From Symbiodinium microadriaticum (lineage: Eukaryota; Sar; Dinophyceae; Suessiales; Symbiodiniaceae), in the NCBI GenBank assembly GCA_001939145.1, contig LSRX01000585.1, positions 337,645 to 401,644 of the forward strand: a DNA stretch of 64,000 bases, read 5' to 3'. Below the pieces are notes generated by a model, which did no database searches, was not told where the DNA came from, and worked only from the letters and a program-made list of their open reading frames with translations. The position numbers were made by a program, and so were the translations under genes. This document shows positions 1-13,098 of the stretch, piece by piece; position 1 is the first letter of the stretch; each line of letters starts with the position of its first letter.

Positions 1-30
1 GTGTGTGTGTGTGTGTGTGTGTGTGTCTGT

Positions 31-72
<42 letters not shown>

Positions 73-91
73 GTGCGTGTGTGCGTGTGTT
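1..91. repeat. (GT)n microsatellite
   Basis: Almost uninterrupted GT dinucleotides with a few TC and GC substitutions; the window starts inside it, so its true length is unknown. Confidence 0.95.
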
Positions 92-540
92 GGGCGAGTG
101 CGGGGGGATCAGGCACTCGTGTATGTAGCAAATATGTGAGACGTGCGACACGCGACCATCAATTTTGAGTTTAGGTTTAGTTTAGGATAGATAGGGTTTA
201 GACAGGCCGGTACATCTGCCTCTCACACATTTCAGCTTCACACGTGGGTGCATCCACTGTTGTTAACCCTACAAACTGAACCCTTAGAACGTGATCCCAA
301 AGCCCAAACCGGAAAAACTGATCCTTAATGCCCCAAATCGCGGGTCCCTCGATGATACAAATCCTGCTTCAGATGATTTCGGTTACCCAAGAGGCACCTC
401 AGAGGGATCCACGATCCTTTGAGCAGCAGAGGGTTTACTGTTTACTGTTTAGGGCTGCTTTCCACTGGTTCAGGGTGTTTAGGCCTTATCGTATTTGTTC
501 GCGCTGCGGGTTTGGGGGCCTCAAGCCAACAAAGGATATG

Positions 541-665
541 GATCTACCTGCAGCTCTTAACCCTAAACCCCTCAACCCTAAACCCCTAAACTTTAGCCCT
601 AAACCCCTCAATCCTAAACCTCTAAACCCCTAAACCCCTAAGCTCCTAAATCCTAAACCTTAACC
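541..665 (-). repeat. Degenerate telomere-like CCCTAAA tract
   Basis: About a dozen copies of CCCTAAACCC-like units with spacing of 7 to 15 bases and point changes. The motif is the complement of TTTAGGG, the telomere repeat of plants and dinoflagellates. It is interstitial and degenerate, not a chromosome end. Confidence 0.85.
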
Positions 666-1025
666 CTGGATCCGGAACCCGCGGTAATTGGCACCTATCT
701 ACCGAAAAAGAACCTGTGCAGCAAGCAACCCGCAGACCGCACCAGCAAAGCACGACTCTTTAAACCGCTAGAACAGCGATTAGGTGAATAGTAGTAGATA
801 GATAGCTGTAGTTATAGTACAGCAGGAGTTATAGAGCATGGCCATCATATACGAAACCCTCGCTCGAAACATCAAGCGCAAAGTCTGGTGGTGTTTGCGC
901 AGCCAGAGGGCGGAAGTGATCGAACAACAGGCCAAGAGAACTTCGAAAGCGAACACCAAAAACTTTCTTCTACATGAACATGCATAAGTTTAATATTGAC
1001 AGTGTCCCCATAATAACTCCCAAAA

Positions 1026-1138
1026 CACGCACACACACACACATCTACAAACATACAAACAAACATACATACATGCATACATACATGCATACATACATAC
1101 GTACATACATGCATAAATACATACGTACATACACACAC
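1026..1138. repeat. (AC)n and (ACAT)n microsatellite
   Basis: An AC run passes into ACAT tetranucleotides with GCAT and CGTAC variants. Both strands stay open over it and give artificial Tyr/Ile/His/Thr or Cys/Met/Val peptides. Confidence 0.95.
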
Positions 1139-2404
1139 TCACATACAGACACTGTTTCACCAATGTTCAACAGGAGCCCTATGAGCACTCTTCAATGTCC
1201 CTGATATGAACCGTACTTCACATGTTTTTGGCATGTCTTGGGCCTCCAAACTCGAAAGAGGTTGCCTAATACCTTCTGCGGCGGGCAACTTCGGATACAT
1301 GCAACACTTGACCTGGTGTAGTGGGCAATGTTCGATTTGCGTGATAGGTAGTTTGCATACAAATTTTTGTGTGCTTGCAAATTGTGTGTGTATATATAAA
1401 CATGAATGCAGATATGTATGTATGTAGCTAAATGTTTCGAAAACAAACATGTGTGTATGCATCTTTCAGGGTGGGAAGTCGGAAGTATGCTCAAGATATG
1501 CATGATTCTGTACACCCTGTTGCACACACGCCGGCATTCCTGTCGCTGTTTCGATGCAGTCACAACCAGTCAGAAGCTTGACATTTGGAACACCCAAGGC
1601 TCCACTCTACTGAAATTCGAAACCTTAAACCCTGAACCCCTGTTAATCCTAAAACCAACATTTTGAATCCCGCCCGCTTTAAGCAGAGTCAAGAGGCTTC
1701 TCTGGGTCGTTTCTCACCTGCAGCAAGCCAGCACATCACGTTTCCGTGAGCTAGGCTTGAATCGGGCTCGAAAGGAATGTTCTAGGCTTTGGACGACAGG
1801 TTGCCTCCGGGGAACATTCAGACAACATCTAGAATTTCAGCACCTTGTTGTGCAAGTGTCGGGTACCAGGAGAGGAGGGAGGCACCTAAGCATCCGAAGC
1901 CCAACCACCGACTGCAAATGCCTGTATTTATAACATGCACAAAGCCTTCAGCCCTTTTTGAACCCAGACTCTGCCAAAAAGCCTTCAGCTCCAAAACCCC
2001 TAAGCACTCAACTCCACACCTTCAGCCCCGAAGCTTTGACCAAATTTCAAGACCCCGGAATGCTCGAGACGGTTCGCAAGGGGCTACAGTGTTAAGCCGA
2101 GGATCCCGTAAGCCCGGTGCCCAGGAAGCGAAGTAAACCGTCATTACTTCGAGGATCTTTGGACGTAGTAATTATGACTATTATTAAAAGTATATATAGA
2201 TACCTGTATTGTGGTTTTATGTAATTATAGAAGTACAGGTACCCTGACCCATCGTCCTGAAAGTGAGCGTTTCCCCTGAAAACAGATGAAGGATCCCTGC
2301 AGAACTGACGGCATGGTCCTAAGTCAAGGAGGAGTGTGTAGGGATACTCCTCAATCACGGAATCTGGTTCCCTGTTGGGGATGTATGAAAAATGATCATT
2401 TTTA

Positions 2405-2457
2405 ATCCTTGTTGGGTTTTATAATAACAAAAATGCAAAATTGTATCCAACAAGGAT
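2405..2457. repeat. Small inverted repeat (hairpin)
   Basis: Perfect 11-base arms, ATCCTTGTTGG at 2405-2415 and its complement at 2447-2457, enclose an A/T-rich loop. A separate palindrome (AAAAATGATCATTTTT) lies just left of it. It may be a remnant of a short inverted-repeat element, but no second copy was found. Confidence 0.5.
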
Positions 2458-2813
2458 CCAGGAATGATAACCCTTGCTTAATAGACAAAGGCCCAGCCAT
2501 GCCATGCCTTCCATCCATTGGGGCAGTCGAAACCAGCACAAGTTTTTTCACCTGGCACAAGAGGAGAATGCAAAGCCCCAATGAGTTGTGGATGTAGTAC
2601 CTTACTCCCTATTGCCACAGTGTAGAAGAGTATCATGATGCACGGGAGCTTGGGAAAGCAATGCGTCACAGATTCCTGCAGACCACCTTATATATCAAGA
2701 TCATTCATAACTTTCAGAAGGAAACCCATAAAGGAACTCAGATAAAACAAAAACTCGTGAAGACACAAACACGTCATATTTACATATGTACAGGCATGTG
2801 TATGCATACAATC

Positions 2814-3022
2814 TCTGTCTGTCTGTATGTCTCTATGTATGTATGTATGTATGTATGTATGTATGTATGTATGTATATTTGTACATACATATGTGCCTAT
2901 GTCTGTATGTATGCACGCACGAATACATGCATGAATGCATGCACGTGTACTGTGGCATCTGTATACATATATAGTTGTGTATTGAGACACACACATGTGT
3001 ATATATATATATATGTATACAT
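2814..3022. repeat. (TATG)n / (TA)n microsatellite
   Basis: A CTGT/TATG run (2814-2930), GCATGCAC variants (2930-2950) and a TA run (3000-3022) follow one another. Confidence 0.95.
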
Positions 3023-4076
3023 AGCGTTCTTTATTTACCTATGTATCTCATCTGCAATTTCACAACATTTCGAGTTTTGCGGATGCTGAGGGCATAGAAT
3101 CTTCGGGCGTCACGTGGCACCTGATAAAGAACGCTTTGGGCTCTCAGTTCATATTTAAGGTTTCAGGGTTTTGTGGTTTGTAGGGTTGACACCCCTTAAG
3201 TTTTCCAGGACATGTACCAGGAATCATAAGAAGAAGCCCTGCTCAGGAATTGAATTTTAGGTTGTCCGGCGTGTGCTGTGGTCACCTCGAGAAAGTCCAA
3301 GAAGTTCGATGCAATGTTCGCCCGAAGAACTACGGCCCTAGTTGACTTCTCCAGCACCCGAACTGACCCTATAAGCCCCTTATTGGCCCCAATAGAAACC
3401 ACACGTCTTCCTCCCATAGCTGGAGGTCTTACAAGGCTACTTGCGCACTTCATGCGTCTAAGGCCTCTGACTTCGGGTTAGCTTCCGTGTCAGGGAGCAT
3501 CAGAGAATATGTGAAGTAGGCCCCATGAACCCTTCACCCGAAACAGACCCCGGGCCTGCCCTAAACCACAAACCGTTGTGGTGCCTATGCTTTCAGCTTG
3601 CAGGTCGGGGCGTTGTTGATGCCCTCTCTATTCCCGTTTAACTTCTCCTCAACCCTGAACCCTGCTTGAAATTTCTGAAGCAAAATTGCAGCCTAAACCC
3701 GGGAACTCTGAAGCACAAGATAAACCGCAAGAAGTTAAGCAAAGGTGCAGCATTTCGACTCTGACAAGAGGAGCTGGGCTGCATCAGGCCTGCGCAAGTT
3801 GAGAAAAAAAAGTGAAGGACAAGATTTAGGGTGCACACCCGCCAAGCCCTTCAAGTGTGCGTAATTAGCCTGAGGGCTCCGACCTTGATGAAGGTTTCAA
3901 CAGATGTCGAGTGGTGCTTCTTCTTTCGGCCCTTGCTTAAACCCTAGACTTGCTTGGTGGGCAGCTTTCCACAGACCTGGCGCGGCCTTTGTCGAAAACC
4001 TGTCGCACTGCACGGATCACGAAGACCTTGGACTACTGTCGGTTATGAGGGTTCAGGGTCCGGCAAACGGCCGCTA

Positions 4077-4142
4077 ATGATGATGATGATAATAATAATA
4101 ATAATAATAACAATAATAATAATAATAATGCTGATGATGATG
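4077..4142. repeat. (ATG)n/(AAT)n trinucleotide repeat
   Basis: ATG repeats pass into AAT repeats and back to ATG. On the plus strand this reads as a Met/Ile run, which is low complexity and not a gene. Confidence 0.9.
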
Positions 4143-4489
4143 GTCTGCTTTTTCTGCTTGATGTCGCTGCAGGACTGGCCTCTCTAGTCAAGACTAGCAT
4201 GCCCACGGCATGCTGGGATCACAGAAGTGCCTCGGGATGCTGTGCTTGTCAGACAACTAAACCCCTGCAGAGCCCTTGCAAATCCCCTTTTCTGCATTTG
4301 CACCTCTATATCGGCCTTGATAGTCACCTTAATACTACGTCTAGCTCTTGTAGAACCCGGTGGCCTACGAGCGCGGATAGAAATGTCGTGGATCATGCGG
4401 CGACAGACGCTTCTTTGATCGTCGAGGGTCGGCAGATTTCCCGATTTCCATCCGATGCCCACCACCCACGCGCAAATCAGACATCAACA

Positions 4490-4660
4490 AACCCTAAACC
4501 CTAAACCTTAAAATCCCAAACCTAAACCACAGCCGTAAGCTAAGCTGCAGGTTTCGTCGCAGCATTCAGCATCGGTGTTTCCCCTGAGCTTCTTGACTCC
4601 TGCCGTCGACTTTGAAATGGGTTTAGGGGTTTAGGGTTTAGAGTTTAGGGTCTGGGGTCC
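4490..4660. repeat. Telomere-like motifs in opposite orientations
   Basis: CCCTAAA units (4491-4527) are followed 90 bases later by TTTAGGG units (4619-4650), so the two blocks point in opposite directions. Confidence 0.8.
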
Positions 4661-4919
4661 ACTGGGGTTCTGGGCTCCTTCCTTCTGATTTCTTTCTGTT
4701 CTTCATTGTGGCTCATAATATTGCCATGATCGGCTTTGCAAGGTTTCGGATACCTTCGGCAAAACGCACCGCCGTACAAACGCTGCAGAATAAAACAAGC
4801 AGTCCTAAATAAATGAAAAACATAATTGTAAATAAAATGCAACCGTGCATGTGAAAATAAATATTAGCAAAAAGTTATAGGTATGTGTGTGTAAATAAAT
4901 GCACGAATCAACTGTGTAT

Positions 4920-5060
4920 AAATGTATGTATGTATATGTTTTTATATATGTATATATATATATATGTATATATATATATGTATGGGTGTGTATATATATA
5001 TATATATATCCCTCTGTATATATATACACACACACACATATATATATATACACACGTGGA
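4920..5060. repeat. (TATG)n/(TA)n microsatellite
   Basis: Alternating TATG, TA and CA runs; all frames over it are low-complexity Tyr/Ile/Met. Confidence 0.95.
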
Positions 5061-6706
5061 TATTGTGTGGAAGGTGGACAGGTCTTAAGACGGGCTCGGG
5101 ATGAAGAGCTTCAGGCCCTGGTACTGGCCATCCTCTGTACTGTAATCCGAACAGCCCGACAAGTGTCATGAAGTGATGGTTCTATGCACGCGTTTAGCGT
5201 CATCATTCCGATCACCAAAGCATGTTCTCCAGAGTTTAAGTGAAACGACTCTCCGAATTGATGTATCACTCACAGGCGCCGGGTGTGCACCAGGATTTGC
5301 TTGCGATTTTGTTGGAGTCTTTGCAAACATCATTGCAAAATATGTTAAAACAGCGACATTCAGAACAACAAACACTGCGCACACTGAGAAACATACTGTT
5401 TCCACTGGTTGAACCGCACCCCAGCCCCCAACGCGTCCTGACTTGGCTCGGAAGCCATCTGTGCACATGTGGTACCTCAGAAAGCATGTGCCATCGGAAG
5501 ACAAGATGCTATTCACCCTGAAGCCCTCCGCACATATATCGTATGCGTAAATACACAATGCCTGCACGCACCTACATGCACACAGTTGCATGCGTCCAAA
5601 CATATGCCCACGCCTGCATACATGCCTGCCTACATCAATGCCCCTACATACGTACGCACAGACATCATCCCCACTCAATCTCTCACTCACTTATGCACTT
5701 GCACACATATGGCGTTCCTCGCTCTCCCCAAGTTTCGGAACGTGCGAACTACACGCAAAGGGCTAGGGATGAGGATGCCGCAATATGCGGCGAAATGATG
5801 GGCTAGAGTTCATGAATAGCTTTTGTTTGAGACCTTGCTGGTGAAATCACAGGCTCGCAAGAAACCATGCAGATACAAGTACCGAACATGCCAGGGAAAG
5901 GAAATTCACACACCAAATATAGCCAGTGAGACAAGCAAAGGGCACAAAATCACAGACTCCGCCATGCAGTCTCAAACAGAACGGAGCAACATGGCGAAAG
6001 TGTGCCCAAAAGGGTGTGTTAACTTCCGAATGAAACTGTTGATCAAACCTACATGTAAATGTCACCTTGCACCTGGGAGGGTTTAACCGGCTTAACTGAT
6101 CAAGACCAGCCATTCGCAAGCATGACTTCCAAGTTGTCGTCGTGTCGTAGTGCTCACAGTTACACCTGCGAAACAAAAATAAAATCACTCATGGCGGAGG
6201 TGTTGCACCTATTCGGTCGATCGGCCATTTGCATTTTATGTCTGTGTAACTATAAATACCCTGTGCCCGTCGAGGCCTAGCACATGATCGCATACATATG
6301 TGCATTGCGCGTTCATGTATGCATTTGTGCATGTGGATATACTTCTTGCATGCACATGGGCAGGTGCATGTACACGTACATGTACACCTGCTTGTGCACC
6401 CGTATATATTTATATAGTTATAAGGAAACTTGAATTTTATTTACATTCATTCATATTACTCTCATGTTGATACAAATACAGTGATGTTCCAACCTGTGTA
6501 TGCGCGAATCTGCACAGGAATCTCTGCAAGTCGAACAAGTTGAGCATTGAGGACCAACGTGATACAGAGAAATGAAAGCACACACAACTGCCACCCTTCA
6601 TCCTAAGTTGCAACTGTCACCCTTCGCCCTAACTTGCATACTTACACAGATGTCCGAAGAGCCAAAAGACCTGCAAAGCCGGAGTGCACAAAAAGATGAC
6701 GCAGCA
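5061..6706. other. Gene-free stretch with one long anonymous frame
   Basis: A minus-strand frame of 174 codons (5166-5690) is the longest here. Its first third is encoded by CATA-type repeats (5550-5680) and it contains one hydrophobic stretch near the middle. It matches no family I know and has no paralogue in the window, so I do not call it a gene. A GTACACGTACATGTACAC palindromic patch sits at about 6370-6390, and a 26 bp imperfect tandem repeat at 6588-6640. Confidence 0.45.
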
Positions 6707-6972
6707 ACCCTAAACCCTAAACCCTAGTCCCTTTTTGCAACAGGCTTTCCACTTCGCCCGGAGTAACCTTAAACCCTAAACCCTTTTTGCAACAGGCTTT
6801 CCACTTCGCCCGGAGTAACCCTAGTCCCTAAATCCTAAACCCAGCAAAAACCAATCCTAAACCCAAAGCTTCAAAGTCAACTCTTGAGTCCAACCCTTAA
6901 ACCTGCAACCCTCAAACCCTAGAACCCCGGAATCCCGATCCTCAGTCCTAGATTTAAGCCTACGCCCTAAAC
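6707..6972 (-). repeat. Telomere-like tract with 40 bp tandem duplication
   Basis: CCCTAAA units surround a 40-base segment that begins CCCTTTTTGCAACAGGC and occurs at 6729-6768 and again, unchanged, at 6781-6820 (period 52). The duplication includes flanking CCCTAAA units, so it probably arose by slippage or unequal exchange between the telomere-like motifs. Confidence 0.85.
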
Positions 6973-6974
6973 CC

Positions 6975-7006
<32 letters not shown>

Positions 7007-7225
7007 GTATATGTATATGTATATGTATATATGTGTGTATATGTATGTATGTATGTCTGTCTGTATGTATAAATAAATAAATGTATACACATATATATAT
7101 ATATATACATGTATATATATATATATACATGTATATATATATAAATACATATATATATATATATACACATACATTTATATATATATATATACACACACAC
7201 ATATATATATATATATATGTTGAAC
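6973..7225. repeat. (TA)n/(TATG)n microsatellite
   Basis: A 250 bp run of TA, TATG and GTCT/TAAA variants. Confidence 0.95.
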
Positions 7226-9984
7226 ATACAATATTACAATAACATTTCGCTTATATGCCTTAACACTACGACGAAACAATGGCCGCCCAGGCTGCTCGCA
7301 AGTCAGGCCCGCGCCAGCAGCATCCTTTGCGAGACTGGCTGCTGCCGCTGCTTGTACCAATAATAGCAAGAAAAAAGTGCGGATGACAATAATTACTAGT
7401 ATTGGCAGTGATACTAACGACAACACAAATAAGAAGTAACAACGACAGCAATACAGCGGCAACAGTCCGAACATAATGATACTAGTAACTTCTTCCCACT
7501 ACAGCCACTACCACCACCACTGCCACTGCGACGACGACAACTGCACGACCATCACTATCACCATCACTCATCACACCTGCTTATTGCTGCTCCAAACTCG
7601 TCTACTACTGTTGCTGCTGCCACGGGTGCGGTTGCAGATGGATGTACCAGTGCTGCTCCTACTACGAACAAGGAAACCCTTTGTTGTCGAGATTGGCAAT
7701 GCTGTTGCTACTGCCAGCTTCTGGTTCTTGCCGAAGCGAGTTGCCGCGTTGATGCTTCCTCACAAAAACTCGCAAGCCCTGCACAGGGCACTACAGAGGA
7801 CAAGAAAGCCGTCGTGCGAACCCTGAGCTTTCCTGGGGCTACCTGGGTTTCTGCCGACAGTTGAGACACTAGGCCATACGTTACAAAAGCTGCATGATCA
7901 GTCTTGCAAGAACTGGCAGCCAGACCCTAGAGCCTAATTACCCCCAATAAACACATTCAGTAGACATGGCAATTAAACAAACGCGATCCCTGCCGGCCTT
8001 CCAACGATTCCCCTCTGAAACCTAAACCGTGCTCCAGCGGCCCCTATGCCGGAATTCAGAATCGTCAGACCCTTGCGAGCTCTAATCCAGGTATTCCGTA
8101 GGCAAGTCTCCAAGATGCCAACCTCCAGCCTCAGCGACTTTGCTTAAAGTTTGAGGAAGTACTATGGTACTGCCTGACACTCCAGCCGTGCACCCAAACT
8201 CTGCAGCTTTCTGGACAGCCCCAAATGTTTAGTAGCTTTAGGGCCTTCCGGGTTTAGGACTTATAGGAGTCTAGGATAAGGGGTGTGTGTGTTGGGGTGT
8301 CGGGGTATTACACTCGGACGAGTCTTGGCTCAGGGCTTCGGGACTTTCGGGGGAACTTGAGCCGAAGGCAGACTTCAGCCCTTCGGCACTGAGATTCCGG
8401 TTTAGTGGTTTGGGTTCTGGGGCCTTCGGGAACCTTAAAGCTTTTAAATGCTGGAACAGGAGAGCCGTCGAAGCCCCCAACCTCCGCCCGAAATCGAAAA
8501 CACCTCCTGCCAACTCATGCGGGGCTGAAGTGAACGAGCCCAACACAGGAGCCAGCCTCTAACCGACGAGTTAGCACAGGGTTCCTTCAAGGGCTCCATA
8601 AAGGGATCCATAAGCTAGAAAATGTACCAAACAGTCAGACCTCTACATGAACATACTCACCCTCCCAGCCCCGGGATCCTGCAGTCGCAATACAGGAGCC
8701 TAAACCATTACCAATACCATTTTGGGGGTTCCTGATTAAAGTTACAGTAGCTAGAATGTCCCCCCAAAAACCATATTCTGATTCCTAAGGCCCCTAGAAT
8801 GCTCTCCTGTGCCCAGGAGCTCGTCCATGGTAATTCCACCATCTCTATTCTTGTCCAGAGCGCGGAAAGCCTTCGCGAGTCTCCTACGCTTAAAACTTGC
8901 GCTGTCCGGCTCCTGAAATTCTAAGCGCAAGTCTTTTTTCCGGTTTAGGGCCAGGGTTAAGTTGCGCTCTTTTAGCAGCCCTTCCAGCCCTATAGCCTGA
9001 AGTCAAAACTTGGATTCTCAAACCCACCCTTCTTTGTTTTGTATGCTCTGTCTTTCGAGATATTAGGGGGTTGAAGACAGGGCCTTGACGAATCCTTGCT
9101 TTTCAAGAGATGGTCTTTTGACGCTTTTGACGCGGACAATCCCAGGCAAGGTCTTCTTTCAGGGTTTAGGGTTTAGAGTTTAGGGTTTAGGGCTTATAGT
9201 GTGTTAGGGTGTCTGGTGTAGGATTGTGAGACTCCCACACTGGCCAATGGACTGTCTGATCTGCACAAGAGAACCTTCGCCTCCACCTGTCTCCGCATTC
9301 CGAAAGGAGGAGCCACATCTGATACCCGACTCACCGGCTCGTAACCCTGGATCTGTGCCTGCAGAGTTACATTCCTCGAAGCAGCAAGAAGCATGCTGTT
9401 CACCTCCAAAAGCTGTTGGGTTACATCAAGCAGGGTGGAAACAAGCTCTGTGTAGCCGATACCTATGTTGAGACACCTCAAGCTCTACAAGCCATTCTGC
9501 TCGGGAACGTAGCAGGTCCTACTTCGTCGAGCCTGCTCTCTACAGCGAACTTTCTGACCTGCCTTACGTAGGCAGGCGGCTTACTAATCTAGCTGTATGA
9601 AGCATTTGCCATAAAGCCGATGCCAATATACAGTCAAAACACCCAAAACTTACTCCATGCTGAACCCTGCTCCGCCCTGAAGCCTCATCCGTCTCGCCCG
9701 TTTTGCCCTACACACCTAAACCCTAAACCCACCTCATAGCAGGCTGCCCCTATCTTCACGGTTTTGCCTCAGGATGTCGGGCCATGGGCGTGCGAACAAA
9801 TTGCAGAGTGCTCCTGCCTGAACTATAACCATCCGACCTGGCACGCCCCATCAAAACCCGAGAAAGCTTTCGGAAAGACATGATGCCCAAACAAACCTAT
9901 CAACAAGACAGGGAGTGACTGCAAGGCAGCAGAGAACCCTGCAAAACCCTGTCGTGGTTCTTACACAATGCATGCTCGCGTTCA
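7226..9984. other. Gene-free stretch with trinucleotide-rich patch
   Basis: 7495-7620 is rich in CAC, CAT and ACG triplets. A plus-strand frame of 116 codons (7476-7826) runs through it but is low complexity at its start and unrecognised after. Telomere-like units occur at 9160-9195 and 9715-9730, and one hairpin element at 8688-8800. Confidence 0.5.
8688..8800 (-). mobile_element. Hairpin element, TTTTGGGG-core family
   Basis: On the minus strand the order is GGGGCCTTA, then ATCAG/ATATGG, TTTTTGGGGGG, ATTCTAGC, then GGAACCCCCAAAAT and an arm with AGGCTCCTGTATTG. The same order occurs at 41153-41291 and, reversed, at 23072-23211. Terminal arms (AATACAGGAGCCTAA and CCTAAGGCCCCTAG) are imperfect inverted repeats. 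No coding capacity. Element ends are approximate. Confidence 0.6.
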
Positions 9985-10148
9985 GAAATACATACATATA
10001 TACATACATGCATACATACATACATACATACATACATGCATGCGTACATACATGCATACACATACATACATATATACATACATTCACACAGACAGACAGA
10101 CACACAGACATACATGCAGACGTCCAGACAGACAGACAGACAGACAGA

Positions 10149-10179
<31 letters not shown>

Positions 10180-10660
10180 ACATACAGTACATACATAAAC
10201 ATACATACGTGCATACGTGCATACGTACATGCGTACATACGCACAAACGTGTTTGCAGACAGACATACCGCCACACAAACACACGTACTCATGATCATAC
10301 ATGCATGCATACATACATACATACATACATACATACGTACATACGTACATATGTACATACGTACATACATGCTACCTACCTACCTACCTACCTACCTACC
10401 TGCCTACCTACCTGCCTCCTACCTACCTACCTACCTACCTACCTACCTGCCTACCTACCTACCTACCTACCTACCTACCTATACCCACCTACCTACCTAC
10501 CTACCTACCTACCTACCTTCCTACCTACCTATCCATGTCAACACAAACCATATGTGCATACGTACACACATACATACGTGCGTGCGCTATCTATCTATCT
10601 ATCTATATATATATATATACACATACAAATATACATATACATATGTGTGTGTGTGTGTCA
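9985..10660. repeat. Mosaic microsatellite block
   Basis: ACAT (9985-10085), CAGA (10088-10150), CAGC (10150-10178), ACAT/ACGT (10180-10370), CTAC (10371-10530), CTAT and TA (10587-10620), and GT (10641-10658) follow directly. A plus-strand frame of 288 codons spans it because none of these units carries a stop in that frame; its product would be Tyr/Ile/His/Thr/Leu/Pro repeats and is not a credible protein. Confidence 0.95.
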
Positions 10661-12249
10661 GTACAATAATAGACGTAAGAACAGCCCGGAACCCCAAAAC
10701 AACGTTTATAATCTACGTCCTGCACCACCATTTTTTTTCCGCAGGCCCTGCACCACCCTAAACCCTGAACCCCAAACCTGAAGACCAGGAATCCTAAACC
10801 CTTAACCATCCCAGACCCTAACACCAGGCACTCTAATGGCCCCGGCCTTCGCCGAAGATCCCTGGCCGATCAAGGCCAGCAAGGCGAAGATCGCCTTTAA
10901 AGCCATGATCGAAAGGGGTTTGGGGGCTTCAGGGTTTAGGGTATTAGGGTTGGTCATGGGTTATGGGCTTGAAGTTGGGGTGCCGTGGGGTTTAGGGTTT
11001 TGGCTGCCTAAATGAGGGTTGTGGGTTTGTGGCTGAGGTCACTGTATCAGAAGGGTATTTCTGACCACAGTGGACTGCGACCTGTGACAGGGCCATGCCC
11101 ATGAAGTGCCAGGATGACGGGCACTGTTTCGACGCCGTGGGGCCCTTGCCTCCCGCCTTTCCAGGTTCCGATCCAGCTGGACAGGGCAAGGTATACCAAA
11201 GTTGCCAAAAGGCAAGAATAACAAGTTCAAGTAAGGCGACGAAAGGTTTAGAGCTCAAGGTCTTCTTTGCTTTAGTTTCTGGATCGCACACGGCTGGCTT
11301 TAAGGGGTCTTGACACCATGCATGCCAGGTTACAGGCTTGAGGACATCAGGGTTGCGAGTAACGGGGGCAGTTTGGGGGTGCCTTCGGGCGTTGGAGGAA
11401 ACGCTTGGGGGGAATCTTGGGGGGGGATTCGGTATCAATTGCATTGTTCAACCTAGGACTTGTGGCGGAAGCTCCTAGTGCGTGTTATTACGGTTTGGGG
11501 AATGCTCAGACATAGATCTGAAACCGTGAGTTTCCGACATCCCCATAGGTCCGGCGACATGATCCTTGCCAGATGCTCCTGCTGACTGTTGCACATCAAG
11601 TCCTTTTCTAGGGGCCTGCCTTCGTATGAGCAAAATACCGCCTAGCCAAAAACGTAGACAGGCAATGCCCGTTAAGGAGGCGTCGTTTCAGCAGCGTCTG
11701 TTTGCGCGGCCCTAGAAAGCTTGGGCCTGAACCGTACATGGATCCGACAGGAAGAAGCCCTAAACCTCATTAAAAGGCAGAAAGCTTGAAACTAAACCTT
11801 AGACAGTGTTTGAAACCTAAACTCCTAAACCTTGTAAACGGCAGAGGACCAAACTGCTTAAAACCAAAACTTCGAGTGAACCATTGCCGAGACGCGGAGT
11901 TCTTCATTGTGGCAGCCTGGAAAGAATTATCTGCCGTGGATCCTCAGTTTAGTAACTAGTATGATGGCTTACCTTCGTTGCTGAGTTCCCAAAAAAGGAA
12001 CACTTTCAGTTCTACAAGAGTGCAAAGTGCACTTGTTCAGCTGCGAAGGAAAGACGACAGGAAAGACTACACAACAGTTCAAACGTTTAAGCTTGGGTTT
12101 GAGGAAAGGCTGAAACAGGGACGACATTTTTATTTATTGAGGCGCCTAGAACTACAGGGTCCGGAACGAGGAGCTTCCGACTCTCCAATCCCTGTAAAAA
12201 AAGCAAAACTTCCGAGGACCCTGCAAGTCGCATGCGGCGTACTGCGCGA

Positions 12250-12337
12250 GCCTTAATTATTACAACAGGGTTTTGGGGTATAAAATACTATACTATTGAA
12301 ATGGTACTTTCGGCATAATACCTGTGTAATTATTTTT
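12250..12337 (+). mobile_element. Hairpin element, TTTTGGGG-core family (short form)
   Basis: Ends are inverted: TAATTATTACAACAGG on the left and CCTGTGTAATTATT on the right. The interior GTTTTGGGGTATAAAATAC followed by ACTATTG matches the core of the 41153 copy (GTTTTGGGGTTATATTATAC, ACTTG). No coding capacity. Confidence 0.5.
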
Positions 12338-13001
12338 GCCCCTATATTGTGTATAGAGCTCCGGGGCTTGACCCCAAGCAAAAAACCCAAACCACAGTCT
12401 CAAGAGCTCAGACACCTGAATTGAACCTTAAACCGAGAACTCTTAGACTCTTGACCCCATGCAAAGCCTAAACAACCCGAAACCCTACAAGAACAGTAAT
12501 CCCCCCCAGTCGGACACTCCCTAAACCATTATACCCTTTTGCGGCGGGCTTGACTCGTCGCCCTAAATCCTAAGCCGTAAACTCTGAACCTTCGGGGCTG
12601 AGTACCCGAGCCAAAAAAGGTTAACCTTTTAAGTTATAGTAGGATATGTAAGCCTACTCGGCCCCTAAGAAACGCTGACTCACTGGAAACGTTTCTCTGG
12701 GGCCTCAAAGCCCTGGCTGGCGTTGCGCCATGCACCGAGGCTACGAGGCTGAGGAAAGGGGCCCGCAGCTCAGGGACAGGGGCAGAAATCCCTGAGCCCC
12801 TTTTGAGCAAAAAAGAGCAAGTTTGGGAGTTTAGGGTTTTTGGGGCTTCGGATTTAGGATTTGAAGGGGTAATGTCGGGCTCCATGGCAGGGAATGTGCA
12901 CCTTGGTTTTGTCGCTGACAGAACAAGCCTCGAAACCCTAAAGCCTAGCCAAAAAGCCTTAACTTTAATACCCCGAAGCCCTCATCCACGATTGACAGTA
13001 C

Positions 13002-13098
13002 CTATAGTCTCCATTGTAGTTCCTTTTTTGGTTTAACCAATATTATATTAAGGATCCTATAAGGTAACCCCAAAAAAGAACTACAATGGAGACTACAG
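13002..13098 (+). mobile_element. Hairpin element, GTCTCC family, copy 1
   Basis: Arms of about 30 bases (starting CTATAGTCTCCATTGTAG, ending with its complement CTACAATGGAGACTACAG) enclose a core with ATTAAGGATCCTATAAGG. A second copy lies at 40537-40636 in the opposite orientation. TA dinucleotides sit at both arm ends, consistent with a TA target site. At about 97 bp it can encode nothing and would depend on a transposase elsewhere. Family assignment to a known superfamily is not possible from sequence alone. Confidence 0.7.

Larger units (their letters stand above)
92..2813. other. Gene-free stretch with simple repeats
   Basis: No coding region is recognised. The stretch holds telomere-like CCCTAAA blocks (541-665, trace at 1625-1650), an ACAT microsatellite (1026-1138) and a small hairpin (2405-2457). 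Open frames here are about 120 codons or less, overlap on both strands and are driven by the repeats. Confidence 0.6.
3023..4919. other. Gene-free stretch
   Basis: Mixed sequence with a trinucleotide run (4077-4142) and telomere-like blocks (4490-4660). No coding region recognised. Confidence 0.55.

Noticed and set aside
5166-5690. 174-codon minus-strand frame with a hydrophobic segment
   Set aside because: A third of it is microsatellite-encoded; no motif, no paralogue and no splice evidence. It could be chance.
9900-10781. 140-290 codon frames over the mosaic microsatellite
   Set aside because: Low-complexity translation of ACAT, CAGA, CAGC and CTAC runs; no non-repeat core.
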